Positions 28,790 to 42,000 of a stretch of DNA of 64,000 nt are shown piece after piece. The translations under genes were made by a program, and so were the position numbers. The notes under the pieces are model-generated. The model ran no database searches. It was not told the origin of the DNA and saw only the letters and a program-made list of their open reading frames with translations. Each line of letters opens with the position of its first letter. The stretch's first letter is position 1. The stretch comes from Hirudinaria manillensis (lineage: Eukaryota > Annelida > Clitellata > Hirudinida > Hirudinidae): NCBI GenBank assembly GCA_034509925.1, contig CM067531.1, forward strand, positions 160,001 through 224,000, read 5' to 3'.

Positions 28790-31455
28790 ATGGGAATTGG
28801 CCTTTCCCGGTCAAACGCTCACAAACTGCTCTACGTGTGCACGGTAGCATCGGTTTTTGGAAGCGTCTTTTCTGCAGACTTGTTGGCTCTTGCAATACGC
28901 TATTGTTTTGCGTACCGACCTTATCTTAAACTCTTGGGATCCTCCTATACCATCTCGTTTCCTCTGGTTTTGGCAGCATGCTCCATTTCCTGTCTGTTAG
29001 TACATTTTGCTGGAACGTTTGTTTGTTGGCGTCTCACGTTCATCAACTTTGTCTGGCAATATTCCAAAGCTAAGCACCGTTATTTCTTCTATTATCGCAT
29101 TTCGTTAATATTTCTGCTCGTCTTCATCTTCGTTGCAGTAATAGTTAATGTTTTGTGCCTCTCGGAAACTGCAAACAAATTTCAGGTAATTTCTAATGTA
29201 GAAATTTGATTTGGAAAAAATATTCTTTAATCGTTAAATTGGTCGTAGGATGGTTTTAAGCCAGCAATGAATAACTATCACGAGAATTTACAAGTCAGGA
29301 CGCTAATAAATGAGCTCCAATATCGTTACAAGTGTTGTGGAAGTCAAAACTACAAGGACTGGTTCTACATTTCCTGGAATTCGAAAGAATATCCTGCACT
29401 GAAGTCGAGGAAAATTTCATCTTTGCCGAATGACACTAAAGTTCTTTATTTGCAGGTTTTGATGAAACGTGGATGTTATTAGTGTTGCGTTTTTAGTGAA
29501 CTGGTTTTAATGGATTTATTTAAATTATTAATTCTCAAAAGTAAAATAACGTTAAAAAAGGGATTGTTGATGATGAAGATGCTTCGAAATAAATAATTTT
29601 GAATTTTCCAGGACACTCCGTTCAGTTGCTGCAATCCAGATGTTCTTGAGCCATGTCTCCATAAGAACATTTTAAAGAATTACTTTTCCTCCGGACTAAG
29701 TCTTGAAGTGAATCCTTCGATACATCAGGAAGGATGCTTAGTCAGCTTCAGAAATCGATTTGAAAAATACTTAAAAATCTCGGTGGTTTATTTGCTGGCC
29801 TACCTGTTGGCTTTGTGTCTCGTCTTAATATCGTTGGTTTGCATTGCATCGTCTTCTAAAACATACAGCGTGGCTCACCTGGAATATTGGGAAAAAAATA
29901 ATAGGCTGCAGGTTCCCGGGACATCAAATCAAGTGAAAAGGAAAATTAAAAAGTTTGTCAAACAAAAATACACGAAAATCAAACGAGCGAAAAATCTGGG
30001 TTCTTTAGTAGGGAGAAAAAATAACAAAGCTCAGAAACATCCCGGTACTATTGGAGCATTTAATGACATTGAAGTCGATGAGAAAGTTCCGCTGATAACG
30101 TTTACAAATGTCACAGAATCTCTCCAGACGGAAGGGAATGAAAATCTTTCATTCACCGATTCATCGGGGGATGCTACAGATGGCTCGAGTTCAGATTCGG
30201 CTTCTTACTCCAAAGTGATGACAGTGAAAGCAACGATGCATCCTCAGCAATCGACTTATGGTTCTCCTTGGGAGCTGCGACACGACGTTGAACCAAACGA
30301 ATCCACAACAAAGCAAGGAAATCATTTTACGGCACAACCACGTTCCCAAAGCGCTTTCAAAGAAATGCCGTCATCGAGAACCATTGCCACCAAAATTTCA
30401 TCAAATCTTCCATCGTCAAACCATGGACACGAAACTACGACTAAACCTCAAATTTCAACTCCGAAAGTTGCTCCCCGGCGAAAAGTTGTTTCTAAGGAAA
30501 ATCCAATTCCAAGATTAAGAAAACCAACAGAAGCGAAACCGGAAAAGGATGAATCGGAAATTCCAACCGTTGCCGATTCAATAAACTTAACATTGGAAAG
30601 TTCAAGTTTACCGTCAGCTTCAATTACACAGGTTATTCAAACAATTAGTGATTTTAATAAACAATAATGATTTTAATAAATCCAAGGACTATCGAAATTA
30701 TGTCAACTTATCATGGGATATCCATTGCGAAAGTTAAACCGACGAAAACATTTTCTTGACATCACGTTTGCATTGTAGAGATTGGTTTAATGTTTTAGGG
30801 AACTAAAAGCTCACCAGGCGATCTAAAATCAATCAACCAAACATCACTTTCGGTGCCAATTCTTCCCACACCTCCCAGAAAGGCGAGTCTTTCAAAGAAC
30901 AATTCAGTCGTGAATTCTTCTAACAACGGAAACAACTTTAGTTTCAACAACTCCGGAATCTATACGGGTAACAGGAGAAGCACGAATAAATCATTTGAAT
31001 GTACAAATTCTGCCTCCTCCACAGAACATCCACGAACAGCTAACGAATCAATTCTCCACTTTTCCAAGAGTCTGAAGAATATCACAACAACGGCCAAGTC
31101 AAACTTACCAAGTGATTACAGCATGAAATTACCTTTCGAAGCTTCCAGTCCTTCGAAAAGTAATTCAAACATAACACAAAGTGTTCCAATACTGGAGGTA
31201 GTTGAAGATAATTACACGTTAGGAATACGATCGTCGGAAATTGAGGAATTCAGACATTTGAATGTGGCTCAGCACAACAACACCCAAGTATGTCGACGAT
31301 GTCACAGCAAGAACCTTTTGCTTTCAGATGACGCAGAGTCTCAACGCAGTCTCTTCGATGAGAATATTTTGGAAAAATTCTACGGATTTCGACGTTTACC
31401 TAAACCAAATAACCGACCGCATTATAAACTTGGCTTCGATACTATCTTCTCTTAG
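28790..31455 (+). CDS. Peripherin-like tetraspanin 1 with long C-terminal tail
   Basis: Four exons (28790-29185, 29249-29455, 29612-30631, 30799-31455), all joined in phase 0, give about 759 residues. Exon 1 encodes three membrane helices (for example SLIFLLVFIFVAVIVNVLCL). Exon 2 carries the large extracellular loop with YKCCGSQNYKDWFYISWN. Exon 3 continues with PFSCCNP, the signature of the peripherin-2/ROM1 branch of tetraspanins, and the fourth helix (ISVVYLLAYLLALCLVLISL). In vertebrates that branch shapes photoreceptor disc rims by bending membranes. The tail after helix four is about 500 residues, rich in Ser, Thr, Asn, Lys and Pro, with a late CRRC motif; vertebrate peripherin-2 has about 60 residues there. 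Joining exon 4 by splicing removes a stop at 30665-30667, so a shorter form of 552 residues is possible if the last intron is retained. A paralogue follows directly downstream. Confidence 0.82.
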
Positions 31456-31674
31456 CAAAGAAAGTAGTTCGTATATTTTTTTATGAAATTGTGATTGCTA
31501 GTAAGATATTTCCGTTTGCAGTTTATTTTTTAGTGATTTCTTGTTTTTTTTAAACATTTGTTTTTAGAATTCAAATAAGAAGTTTAAGCGCATTTGGTTT
31601 TATTTGGAAAATAATTATTGCATCGTTTTATTTCGGATCGTTTTTTTTTAAAGGAAGCTTTGTAAATAAATTCG

Positions 31675-31680
31675 TCATCA
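31675..31680 (+). terminator. Polyadenylation signal of peripherin-like gene 1
   Basis: AATAAA about 220 bp after the stop at 31455 and about 130 bp before the start of the next tetraspanin gene. It supports two separate transcription units. Confidence 0.5.
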
Positions 31681-31812
31681 ATGTTTATGCAGACTCGGAA
31701 ATTAAAGTTTTTCATTGATTCTGGAACAAAATAGCTGCAAAATTCAAAGCGAATTTCAATTTCATTTTCGGTCCTTTTGTAATCTTTTTGGTGCTATGGT
31801 TCAGAAAGACAA

Positions 31813-33052
31813 ATGCTTCTGTTAAAAGTCTTTATAACAGAAAATACTAGACAAAAGTTGATAACTATTTATACAGTAATCAGTGTCACTTCTTTCCTAA
31901 TGTCTTTCGTTGAAATGTCACTGGGACTGGAGAGCATAGAAATATTTCAGGCTCCTCTGAACGCTTTGGAAAGGACAAATGAAGAAGTCCTACCTTATTT
32001 GCTCATCGTTGCTGGATTGATAGGAATGAAAGTCAACTTTCTAGGAATAGCCATTACTTTTTCGCAAAGATATGTCAGTAAAAGAACACTGGGATATACG
32101 AGAATGATGTCTTTGCTCAATTTCATAGAAATGCTCGTTGTCTCTTTGGAGATAGCCGTTAATGTTCTTCATCATAGAGCATCTTTTCGACCTCCAATGG
32201 ACAGGACGGTGAGATTATTGAATGAGCCTCGAAATCATCGATTATTGATTCGTGGTGTTGATTGTATTTGATTTCATATTTGTTTAAAATGTTAACGTAA
32301 TTTGCGTCATTTCATTAAACCAAGAATGGATTTGAAAGAGCCATGCTTAAGTATGGTTTCAATCTGAAGTACAAAGTGGCAGTGGACGAGACACAACACT
32401 CTTTCAAATGTTGTGGAAATGAAGGCGTAAAGGACTGGTTGAAGATCAGATGGTACGAAAGGCACTTTTCCTCCAGTGAAGTAATCAAAGTAAGATATGA
32501 AAACAGAAATGGAACGATCCCGTAATTGGCTCTAAATTGTGTCAGCTAGTTATTTTACGAGAATAATTAAGTTTTAGACTTAGTTTTTCAAATTAACAGG
32601 AGGTTCCGTTCAGTTGTTGCAATCCAGAATCGGAAATCCCGTGCCAGCATTACGACGTTTTAGAAAATTTGGCTACATTTTCCAAAAGTCAAAACGAACA
32701 TGATCTGACCGTTTACAGGAAAGGATGTTTGGAATCATTCCATGTTACCTACGTTAGATTCCTCATCTACGCTGTTTGCATTCCCGGTTGCTTCAGAATC
32801 ACCTTATATTTTTGTTTGATACCCATCTTAAGATACATTGATACATCCATCTACAGAGCCATAAAAACTGGATTTCCTCAAAATGCTGAATTTGGATACC
32901 TCTTTAAATGCTTTGAACTTGATCCAAAACCTTTTACAATACCATCGATCAGCAAAAGATTTGTTACTTCGTGCCCTTTACCGTCAGATTCTGAGATTGA
33001 CTTGTTGATTTCTTCTTTTTCAGGAGAAGATGTAAATTTAGAAAATAACTGA
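31813..33052 (+). CDS. Peripherin-like tetraspanin 2
   Basis: Three exons (31813-32208, 32325-32489, 32600-33052) joined in phase 0 give 337 residues, close to vertebrate peripherin-2 at 346. Exon 1 has exactly the same length as in the upstream paralogue (132 codons), so the two genes are a tandem duplication. The extracellular loop has FKCCGNEGVKDWLKIRW, then EVPFSCCNPESEIPC, matching the peripherin/ROM1 cysteine pattern. The fourth membrane helix lies at about VRFLIYAVCIPGCFRITLYF. The tail is short and lacks the long low-complexity extension of the first copy. Exon 1 has diverged strongly from copy 1 while the loop cysteines are kept, suggesting an old duplication and different roles. Confidence 0.82.
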
Positions 33053-33799
33053 TTCGGAAAATTAATAATCCAGGCATATATAATTAGCGTTTATTGCGTT
33101 TGAAAATGCTTGAATCCCAATTGTAAAACCAATAAGGAATCCAGCAATGTTACAAGAAATGATGAAAAACATTAAATAAACTCATTAAACATTGTTAAAA
33201 AATATATTATTTCATCCGACCGAGAAGAATATTATTGAACTTAATTTATTTAATGCGTTTTAGAAGCTAGGTGGCGGTATTCTGCTGTACTAAATCGACC
33301 TAAAAGTTGTGGATGATGGGGAAACTATTTGCTGAGTGGGGATCGTCCGACGATAGGCTGATTTTTCGCGATTAAACTACGCAACTTAGAAGTCATCTTG
33401 TTTTCATTTTTAAAGTTTACGATTTGCATGAGGAGTTTGAAACACAATAAAAGTTTAATAATAAAAATCATCACATCGAGGTTAGTCATCGATTTTCTAT
33501 TGGTGGAATTCAACCGACCCCCAATCAGTGATTAAAATCTAGAAATTGCTTTTTTTAATAAATATCGGCCATGATGATGACATTCGGACAGTGTGGGGCC
33601 ACAATTTGTTGAAGATTGTGTGTTTTATTTGAATTCAAAATACTAATAAGATGTTTCTTAATTTCTGCTGCTTGAGAAATATATATTTGCAGTGTAACAC
33701 TAACAATTTATTAAAGACATTGCATATGGCTTTCATTAAATCAGGCCTCTTGTGCTAACTGGTATATTTTCATTTGATGGAAGAACTTGATGGAAGGTT
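33053..33799. other. 3' flank of tetraspanin 2 and upstream region of the nuclear receptor
   Basis: AATAAA at 33175-33180 lies 123 bp after the tetraspanin stop. The remaining 600 bp should contain the 5' UTR or promoter of the nuclear receptor. No coding exon seen. Confidence 0.6.
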
Positions 33800-36700
33800 A
33801 TGGAGACAAATCACTACAACCTTCAGCAAACCGTGTCGGAAATGAACGGTCCCTCCGCGTCTCCGATCGACCGTCTGTACCCCGTCGGCGTTCACCAACG
33901 AGGAGGCATTTCGCACGATGGCGGCCATCTTCATCATCACTACCCCCCGAGGATGCTTTCCCACATAGGTTCTCCGTCGTATACCCTTCTCCACGCTCTT
34001 CCTAACCAGCCTCCCCCTTACGAAGAGGATCTCAGTTGGAAGAAGGCAGTTCCCGTCAAAGCAGAACCGTCCGACCTTCCGAATCAGTTGTCTCAACAGC
34101 AGCATCAACAGCATCAACATCAGCAGCATCAACAACATCAACATCAGCAGCATCAACAACAGGGTTACATGCACGAAGAAGGTGGATGCATTTCTTGTTT
34201 GCTTTGATTTTAATTAATGATAGATCAATTTTGCGGAGGTCCGCAGAGTCCACGAAAGGCAACTTTCTGAAAATTCTGCCGTGTCATTGACTTAGATTTT
34301 AAATTGAAAATTCTCTTTTTTTTCTGGTAAATTCTTTATGTCAACATTAGTGCTTTACAGTAAATGACAGCAATGTCTTATCATCTAGATCCTGTGCTCA
34401 TCATATCATGTACGTCTCTAGAATGCACTGGAAACCACAGATTAATTAAAGTATTGGCTCTTTGTTATTTCTGCTTTGCTGCAATTAGAGAGGCCCTACG
34501 CCGACTATAATCACCACCTCTAATACGGGAGGCGCCTTTATTGCTATTAGGGACGCTACTAATTCAGATCAATAGGAACCTGCTTTTTGATAAGAGCTTT
34601 CACAATTAACGCCTGCGCCTGCCGACTCAACCTCATCTGATCCACGGCCTGGATAATATTTCCATTTTTTTTTTATGCCGCCTGCGCGCTCAGACTCCTG
34701 TCCATTTTATTGCTTATTAATAAACAATTGAATCGTAGCTTGAGAATCAATTTTTTGTGCTTTAAGTTTCATAATAATTTGTAATCTATGATAATTTTTT
34801 AAGTCATTGCTCCTATATTCGATAGCGAACAAATTTCGGTACTTAAGTGTAATGGCTTTTAATCTATGCAACTACAACTTCTCTTTGCATTAAGTTGAAA
34901 GAGTATTACTCAAAGGAAATCAAGGCTTTTCTGCTTAATAAAGCAGCATAACTGCCTTCTTTATTCTGAAACAGGTTTCCCGTGGCAGTTTAGAAGTGCT
35001 TACTAAAAAGTTATTTAATGTGCCTGTGTTTACTTTTGTTGCTTTTGATCAGCAGATGTAAATTAATACGTGACATTCTATCATCAGCAGTTCATAAAAC
35101 GGCCTCTTTTATTAAATGTTGCCCAATTCAGCTAGTGCACCAAAAGATAAAATTGCAAGTTCACACCATCCATCTACTATACTATTAAGCCTACGACAGA
35201 CTGCAGAGCTGGATATCGTCCCAGCTCACCTGTCGGTTCGTAATCTATTGCGCCTAAACTATTGCTCGACCGGCTTCCTTCTATTATTGCGTTACGACCA
35301 CCGTCACCACCGAGGTTTTTATCTTGGTCGTCATCCTATGCTCTGCTAGCTCTGGAGAGTAACTGGCGTCATAACTTTGATCCTTGTTAAACCTCGATGA
35401 GAATATGGAGAATTTCAACATGATAAGCAATTGCATAGAATCATAAAGGAGGAAAATGGCCTACAGGGGTAGAGTGCTTATGTTGATATTTCAACTCGAG
35501 ATAAACGCATTTCACTTTTTTGAGACCGAGAGAGGGGAGGCAAATCTCGTCTGCCTCACCACCGACCTCGGCAAATGGAGTCGTGGATAACGGAGAGCCG
35601 TCGTTAATGGAAGGCGGATGAGATATTTGATGGATGATGCGAATGAACACGAACCCTGATGAATGTCTCGATTTTTTTCTTTTTCCCTTTTGAGGTAGAA
35701 ATTATAATTTCAACAATGGTTCACAAATCTGTCCTCATCCATGTTTCCAGCTTTTCAGTTTGACGTGAATAAACTTGAAACTTTGGTAGCATTAGTTAGG
35801 ATTGGTGGTTAAATAATTTTTCAGGTTAATCTGAGTAAAAGTCGTATGTTCAACCACTTTGCACACACTGCTGATGCCTGCTTTGCACATTTTAGTATTC
35901 ATACTGTAGCCAGAGAGAGAATCGTGTGTGTTTTTTGGACTAGAAAACACAATGGCTCTTCTCTATCCCACGTACGCACTAGAGAACATGATGATGATGA
36001 TGATGATGATGATGATGTCGACGCCTTCAATGGTAACGATGAGCAAATACTTTGTAATGGTCACAACCACTTAAGTATTCAGGTGATACCATCATCCATG
36101 TGTTTTGCTTCCCTTGACAAAAGTACATACAAATTAGTCTGCATTTGTCTACCAAACATCAGTCACTGCTCATCTTATGGTTAAATGGATTGCATTGAGT
36201 ATTGCATTTATAGGTCTATTGAGTACTCATGTTTCCCTGCTATTTGTATTGACATAACTTTCTCTTTGGCAGAGTTTTCTCGTTCTTTTGAATATTATTT
36301 TACCTTTAGTAAACAAAGATGTATTTTGCCCGTTACAGGGTCAGAATCGGTGGAGTCCACCGTCCCGATGAGCACCACCTCGACTTCCTCCGGTCAGACT
36401 TTTGTCGCCTGTCGAGTTTGCGGTGACAAAGCTTCTGGATATCACTACGGTGTCACGTCTTGTGAAGGATGCAAGGTAAATTGACTTACGACGGCCACTC
36501 GTCACGTGCCGAAGTCGATGAAAACAATATTTTATGCGAAATATGAATCTATGAAATTATTTCCATTTAACTCGAGACTTTAATATTGGGACCTTCAAAG
36601 GTACCCGTAGAATAAGTTATTCATGAGATTGATCTTCTATCAATGTTGTTGAAAATCATTTCTGCCATGGAGTCGTTGGTTCTTGGCAGGGCTTCTTTAG

Positions 36701-39051
36701 ACGAAGTATGCAGAAAAGAATGGAATACAGATGTCTAAGGGAAGGAAAGTGTCAAGTCATGAGATTAAACAGGAACAGGTGCCAATATTGTCGATTCAAG
36801 AAATGCATAGCAGTGGGCATGTCCAAAGATTGTGAGTAATTCGTCCTGACGTCATAAATTTTTCCTATTGGCTTGCACTCTCGCCGCGGTTTTGGCCTTC
36901 TATTTAGAAAGATTTAAAAAATCGGTCAGGTTTCTGGATTCCACGCCTCCAAAAGCACGCCCCAATCCCAAAGTGCAAATCTACTGCTTTATTTCTGAAA
37001 TCAAAATTCCATATTTGGCATAGTTTCGATGATCAAACGAAGGTCCCTTTTTGCTTCGTCAGCCGTGAGGTATGGCCGAGTTCCTAAGCGTTCCTCCGGA
37101 GCCGACGATCAGACCGTCAGTTCCTCGCCTTTCGGATCTTCCGCGAGGGATCCCGGAGACCGCCGCGGTCTCTTCGGTTCTCACTCGAGGGGTTTTCCGG
37201 TTCGGCTGGAGGAGGAGGACGCGAGCGCCGAGGCCAAGTCGATGTTACTGAGCGGCATCGTCCTGGCCGTTTCGCACGCTCACGGGGCGCATTGCGACGA
37301 GACCGACGACAAAATGGCGACCGTGGAAAGAAAATCCGGATCTCTCTTGGTTAGCCTCGTCTCATTAAAGGAATTTTTCGAAGACTACAAATGGACTGTA
37401 ATTGTAGAATAGTTTTAAGAGACTTTATTTAGCTGATTGTGGTATCTCTCCGTGCAAAGTTTTATCGGACGGAAGAGAACGAAAGCAACGACGCTCGCAA
37501 CGCGGTCGATCTGCCGGGCACGTCATCGGGGGCCGTGGACGACAGGTGCAAAATGTTTCAGGGTCTGTCCGATCTAGTCACGCCGTCCATCAACAAAGTC
37601 GTGGAATTTGCCAAGAGGATACCGGGTGGGTTCGCGTTCGTCGAGTCGTCGAGAAATACGTTAATGTTGTTAATGTTGTTAATGTTGTTAACGTTGTTAA
37701 TGTTGTTAACGTCGTATAATAATATAATTTAATATTAATGAAAAAGTAAACTTAAGAATATTATGTTTCTTGCTTTCAGATTTCCACACTCTTTCCCCTG
37801 AGGACCAGTTGACTTTGGTGAAGGCAGGATTTTTTGAACTCTGGCTCATAAGGTCTTTTGACTACTTTCTATGCACCTTTTGCCAATTGTTGACTTTAAT
37901 GAGTTTCTTTCATACATGGTACTTGAAGTTATAAAATATTTTTAATACGTACCTAGTTCAACGTCCTAGATTTATTCGGTACCGTAAAAATCGATTCAAT
38001 GGTCTACCATAGCAGATATTTCTTGGTATCGGTAGGTCCAGCAGACTATTCGATGTAGTCGAGGGAACTCTGACATTTTACAACGGAACCTGCATCCAGA
38101 GAAGGGACTTGGATATCGTCTACGGGGTAAGGGCTTAAGAATCACCGCGATGCGTTTTGTTTGCACGGTTAACGTAAGTTAAGTAAGTTAAGTCACATTT
38201 AGTTTGTATTACTTTTTTTTTATTACTTTTAGATCTACAAAATCAAAAATTGTTAATTCATTGCAAAATCAAGATAAATATCTGCCTTTATATTTGGATG
38301 CAGGAGAATTTGGTTGACAGCATGTTTGAATTTGCCAATCAGTTTGCTCACCTGAGACTCAATGATACAGAAATTGGACTGTTTTCATGTGTTGCCTTGA
38401 TAACACCAGGTAAGATGATACCTGCAATATATAATCCATACGAGTTATAATTCCCACATTGATGTAAAATTATTTTATAATGCGGCCTATAATTTAATTG
38501 AATAAGTTTAGAATCAATACTCGATCAATGTTTTCGAGACCGTTTTGATTCGATACGATCTTCCGTTTCTTCCGAATTTTCAAGAGCGCCAAGGAATCGT
38601 GAACCATGCCTCGGTCAGAACGCTTTGCATTCACGTGACGGAAGCGTTCGACGTGCAACTGCATCGCAACCATCCTCTGTACCCGAACTTGTCTTCGACT
38701 GCCACTTCCGTGCTCCTCCCCTCCTTGCGCAACATCGGCTCGAAGCACGACCGCCTCCTCGACTACTACCGGGCCCGCTGGCAGTCCCTGAAGCTTCCTC
38801 CCCTGTTCGCCGAGGTTTACGACTTCCCGAAACCCGAGGAGCAGGGAAACGACGGAGGACGCGAGGCTTTCCGCGACGAGGGGAACGAACGAGTCGAGGT
38901 TTCTGCCGTCGAAGGAGTTCCTTACGATTCTCGCGTCCCCGACCGCGTCGCTTTCTCCGTCGAAAGCGAAGGCTTCCGTTCCGCGGGTTACGGGACTCGC
39001 ACGGAGGGCGGGAAAGCGGAGAGCGAAAACTCCGGAGAGGGTGCAGCTTGA
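33800..39051 (+). CDS. E78: E78-like nuclear receptor (NR1E group)
   Basis: Nine exons give 616 residues: 33800-34181, 36339-36475, 36690-36831, 37063-37349, 37460-37625, 37780-37852, 38036-38126, 38304-38409, 38585-39051; all phases agree. Exon 1 is an N-terminal region with a Gln/His repeat. Exons 2-3 encode the zinc-finger DNA-binding domain: [40 protein letters not shown] and [13 protein letters not shown]. The segment after it, [10 protein letters not shown], and the fingers fit E78 better than E75 or REV-ERB. A variable hinge follows. The ligand-binding domain starts around [19 protein letters not shown] and continues with [20 protein letters not shown]. It ends with [11 protein letters not shown], which contains a complete AF-2 activation helix, so it could activate transcription. 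A charged Gly/Glu/Arg-rich extension of about 75 residues follows. In insects E78 is an ecdysone-response gene that acts in the nucleus. Confidence 0.88.
34182..36338. other. Large first intron of the nuclear receptor
   Basis: 2.2 kb without recognisable exons. It contains a (GAT)n tract at 35987-36016 and otherwise ordinary AT-rich sequence. An alternative first exon for another receptor isoform, common in this family, could lie here but cannot be seen. Confidence 0.6.
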
Positions 39052-42000
39052 ATCCGCTTCGCATGCGAGTTTCTGTCGTTTAATTCGATTTCTCATGCCT
39101 TCCTTCTTTATCTAGACCATGATTTGTTGTTGTTTTTTAAGTTTTTCAGTTGCCATTGTTTTTAAATCGTGATGTTATGGTACGCGTTTCGAATGCATGA
39201 CGACGTCCGTCGAATTGCTTCTCTTTTGATTGTTTTTAGGGCGTCGTGCAGCTCTGCGAGTCTAACGAGATTCTTTGAAACTTGTCTCCCCTTTTATAAG
39301 CATATTCAAAAGATTTGTTGAGGAATTTTGATAAAATGCTTTTTTTTAACTTAGTTGTTAATTTGTTTTCAGGATGTCTTGCTAAGTTTTCCCATCAATA
39401 GTTATTAGAGTGGCATGCTTGAAAAACTGAGAAGTCTTTCTCGTTCTACGATATCTCTATTGTTACGAGCTTTATTACTAACGACAACACATTTTTCTTT
39501 TAATTCCTATTCATTATTGTTTCATTAATCTGCACCCGATTATGCAATTTTCGGAAGAATTTCTGAAGATCACGAACACCACGCCTAGGAGTGCGACCGA
39601 GTTTTATAAGCGTTTTTGGCCGAGCTACGGTCGCTCTTCCGCGGTTTGTAGGATGCCGTTCGTTCGACTCTCTGGTGCTACCTCGACCTGGTCGGTCTTT
39701 GTCCGAGACGTGGCAATAACGTTTTTATTCGTTCGTATTCGATTCTCATTAATTTCTCGTTAATTATTCCACGTTGGACTCGATTACCTCCTTCGACGTC
39801 GTCGTCCGGGCGCTCTTCGGACGACGCGTTCGTTTTAAACTTTTGCCGTACTGCAAGTCGCGGAGTCGTCTGCTGCTGTCGCCGACGTGCGTTTCGCACG
39901 TTTTACCTCGTCGCCACGGCACTACCTCGGATGCACTGCCATCGAGTCTTTGCTCACTGACTTTCTGTCATGATTATTTTCGATCGTAGTTTTAAAGATT
40001 CGTTCGTCGGATCCGACGTTTCGACTTTCTCGCGAATTCGTTTCTACGTCGCAGATCTTCGGACGCTTTGATTGGAGATGGCCTTAGACAAATTGAAGAA
40101 TCGTTGCTATTTTGTCATGTCTTTGTTCCACATTTTTATTCTGTAAATGAGTGAATTTTCCCGTTCGCGTCCTCTAGTTCCCTTATTATCTGAAGAGCGC
40201 GTTTCCAGACCGGGATGCGACGTCTATCGTCTTCGTTCTCTTTAAAAATTTCATCTTTTGTCGTGGAATCGTTGCTAAATGTTCACGGGCACCCAAAAAT
40301 ATATTTAAATCCTCTAGTTCCTAAACAAAAACATCTGGCCACACCCAAGCATTTTGATTATCTCATCTTTGCAGATGCATCTAAGTTGAATTTACAATGC
40401 CATTATATGGGCATGCAGCAAGCAGGCCTCATTTTGTGATGTCCAAGTGGCGTTCATTCAGCATTCTCAACATCTGCCAATGCTCTGGAGCTTACTTTTT
40501 CTTCTCTTAAACACCTAATAAATAATTACTTTTGTTTGCACTGATGATGATGATGGTGGTGGTGGTAGTGGTGATGATGATGATGAGTCTCTCTGGATCT
40601 ACTTCCATGCAGAAGCACAACATCTGGAATGAATGATTTCTTTAGTAACTTTGATATTGAAGTGTCGATTATCATATTCAATGCCTTTTCTAAAACATCT
40701 CGATGTTTTTGTCGGGTCTCCCGACGAGGCGATTCACTTTACGTAACGAGGTTCCGGATTCGACGACTTGCACGAGAAATCTGCGGTCGTCGTCCGATTT
40801 CTGTCGGCTTCGATCTTTTATCGATTCGCGACCTTCGCAGCGCTTCTTCGTCCGTTTGCGTCGTGGATTTTTGCCATGTCGTCGGTTTCCGCCTCCGCTC
40901 GAGAGGTAGACGTTTTGCATGTCAAAAACGATTGTTCTCTCTACCTCATTTCTCGTTTAAAGCAGCATTTTAATACGAGTAATTCATCTTTTTGAGTATT
41001 TTTCGTGGCACCTTTTACTTCCGAAGGCGCTTCTCGGATCCGTCGTTTCGAGCGATCGTTTCCCGGGGAACTTCGATTTCGCCGAGTTTTGCGATCGACG
41101 GGGAAATTCGAACGAATCGCAAAACGCACCCCTTCCGACGAGTCTACCTCCGAACTCTCGTCGCCCGACGACCTCTTGACGGGACGCGGCGACGCTCGGG
41201 GAAGTCGGGCGGAAGTTTGACGAAAGCATTTATCTTTTTTCTCAGGAATCGCTTTGCGTAATCTTGCACCGGAACAGTGAATTACTCTCGATCGGATTGA
41301 AATCCGTCGTCGCTCGATCGAATCGTCGGAGTTTCCGAGTCGTTTGCAAATTCGACGAAATAGTTTCGACTCTTTGGTTCCTGGTTTCCACGTAATTTTA
41401 TTTCATTGAAAATGTTTGAGTTTGTACAGAAAATGGTTTCAACTTCGGACGATTTCCGTGTCGTGTCACCGGCAGTTGCCGAACTTCTTGCGATTTTTGG
41501 CACTTCATCGTCGATTGTTTTGGTTTGAGTTTCTTGTCTGATGCTTTTCCTCTCTTCTTATGTTTCATTGAATGCAATAGGTTATTCGTAGATACAAATA
41601 AATGCATGGATTTGTTGACTTTGAGATGACCTTGTTACAAATCATAATCTGTATATTGAATCATGGAAGACTCCACTCTGCCTTTTTAGGAATTTATTTT
41701 TGTTCTATCCAATTTGTTTTTCCCAATATGATTTTTATCTTTTTTTTTTACTTTCCCTCTTGCTCTCTCTTCCTTAGGTTTTAATTTGTTAATGTAGCAA
41801 CCTCTTTCATCTTCCTCGTTAAGGTGGGTCGCATTATTTCGATCGACCCTCTCGTCGGATCGATCGATTGCAACGGACCGGCTTTTGTCGCCCGATTACA
41901 CTCTTGAATACCGTTCCTCTGGCTGTGGGTTGTCAGGAGTTTAAGTTATGTCTTTGCGTTTTGTTTCTCGTTTGGAAAAATTTGCAATAAAAGGATCTTG

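Noticed and set aside
33800-39051. Identification as E75 or REV-ERB
   Set aside because: Those receptors have QYRPCTKNQQC- or KRCLKNENC-type second-finger sequences; here YRCLREGKC and [10 protein letters not shown] fit the E78 group.
38494-39096. Long minus-strand and alternate-frame ORFs over the last nuclear receptor exon
   Set aside because: They are shadows of the CpG-rich coding exon 38585-39051; only the plus-strand frame has receptor helices.
40690-41261. Overlapping Arg/Ser/Phe-rich frames on both strands
   Set aside because: Their composition follows from tcg/cga richness; no domain, start context or splice sites support any of them.
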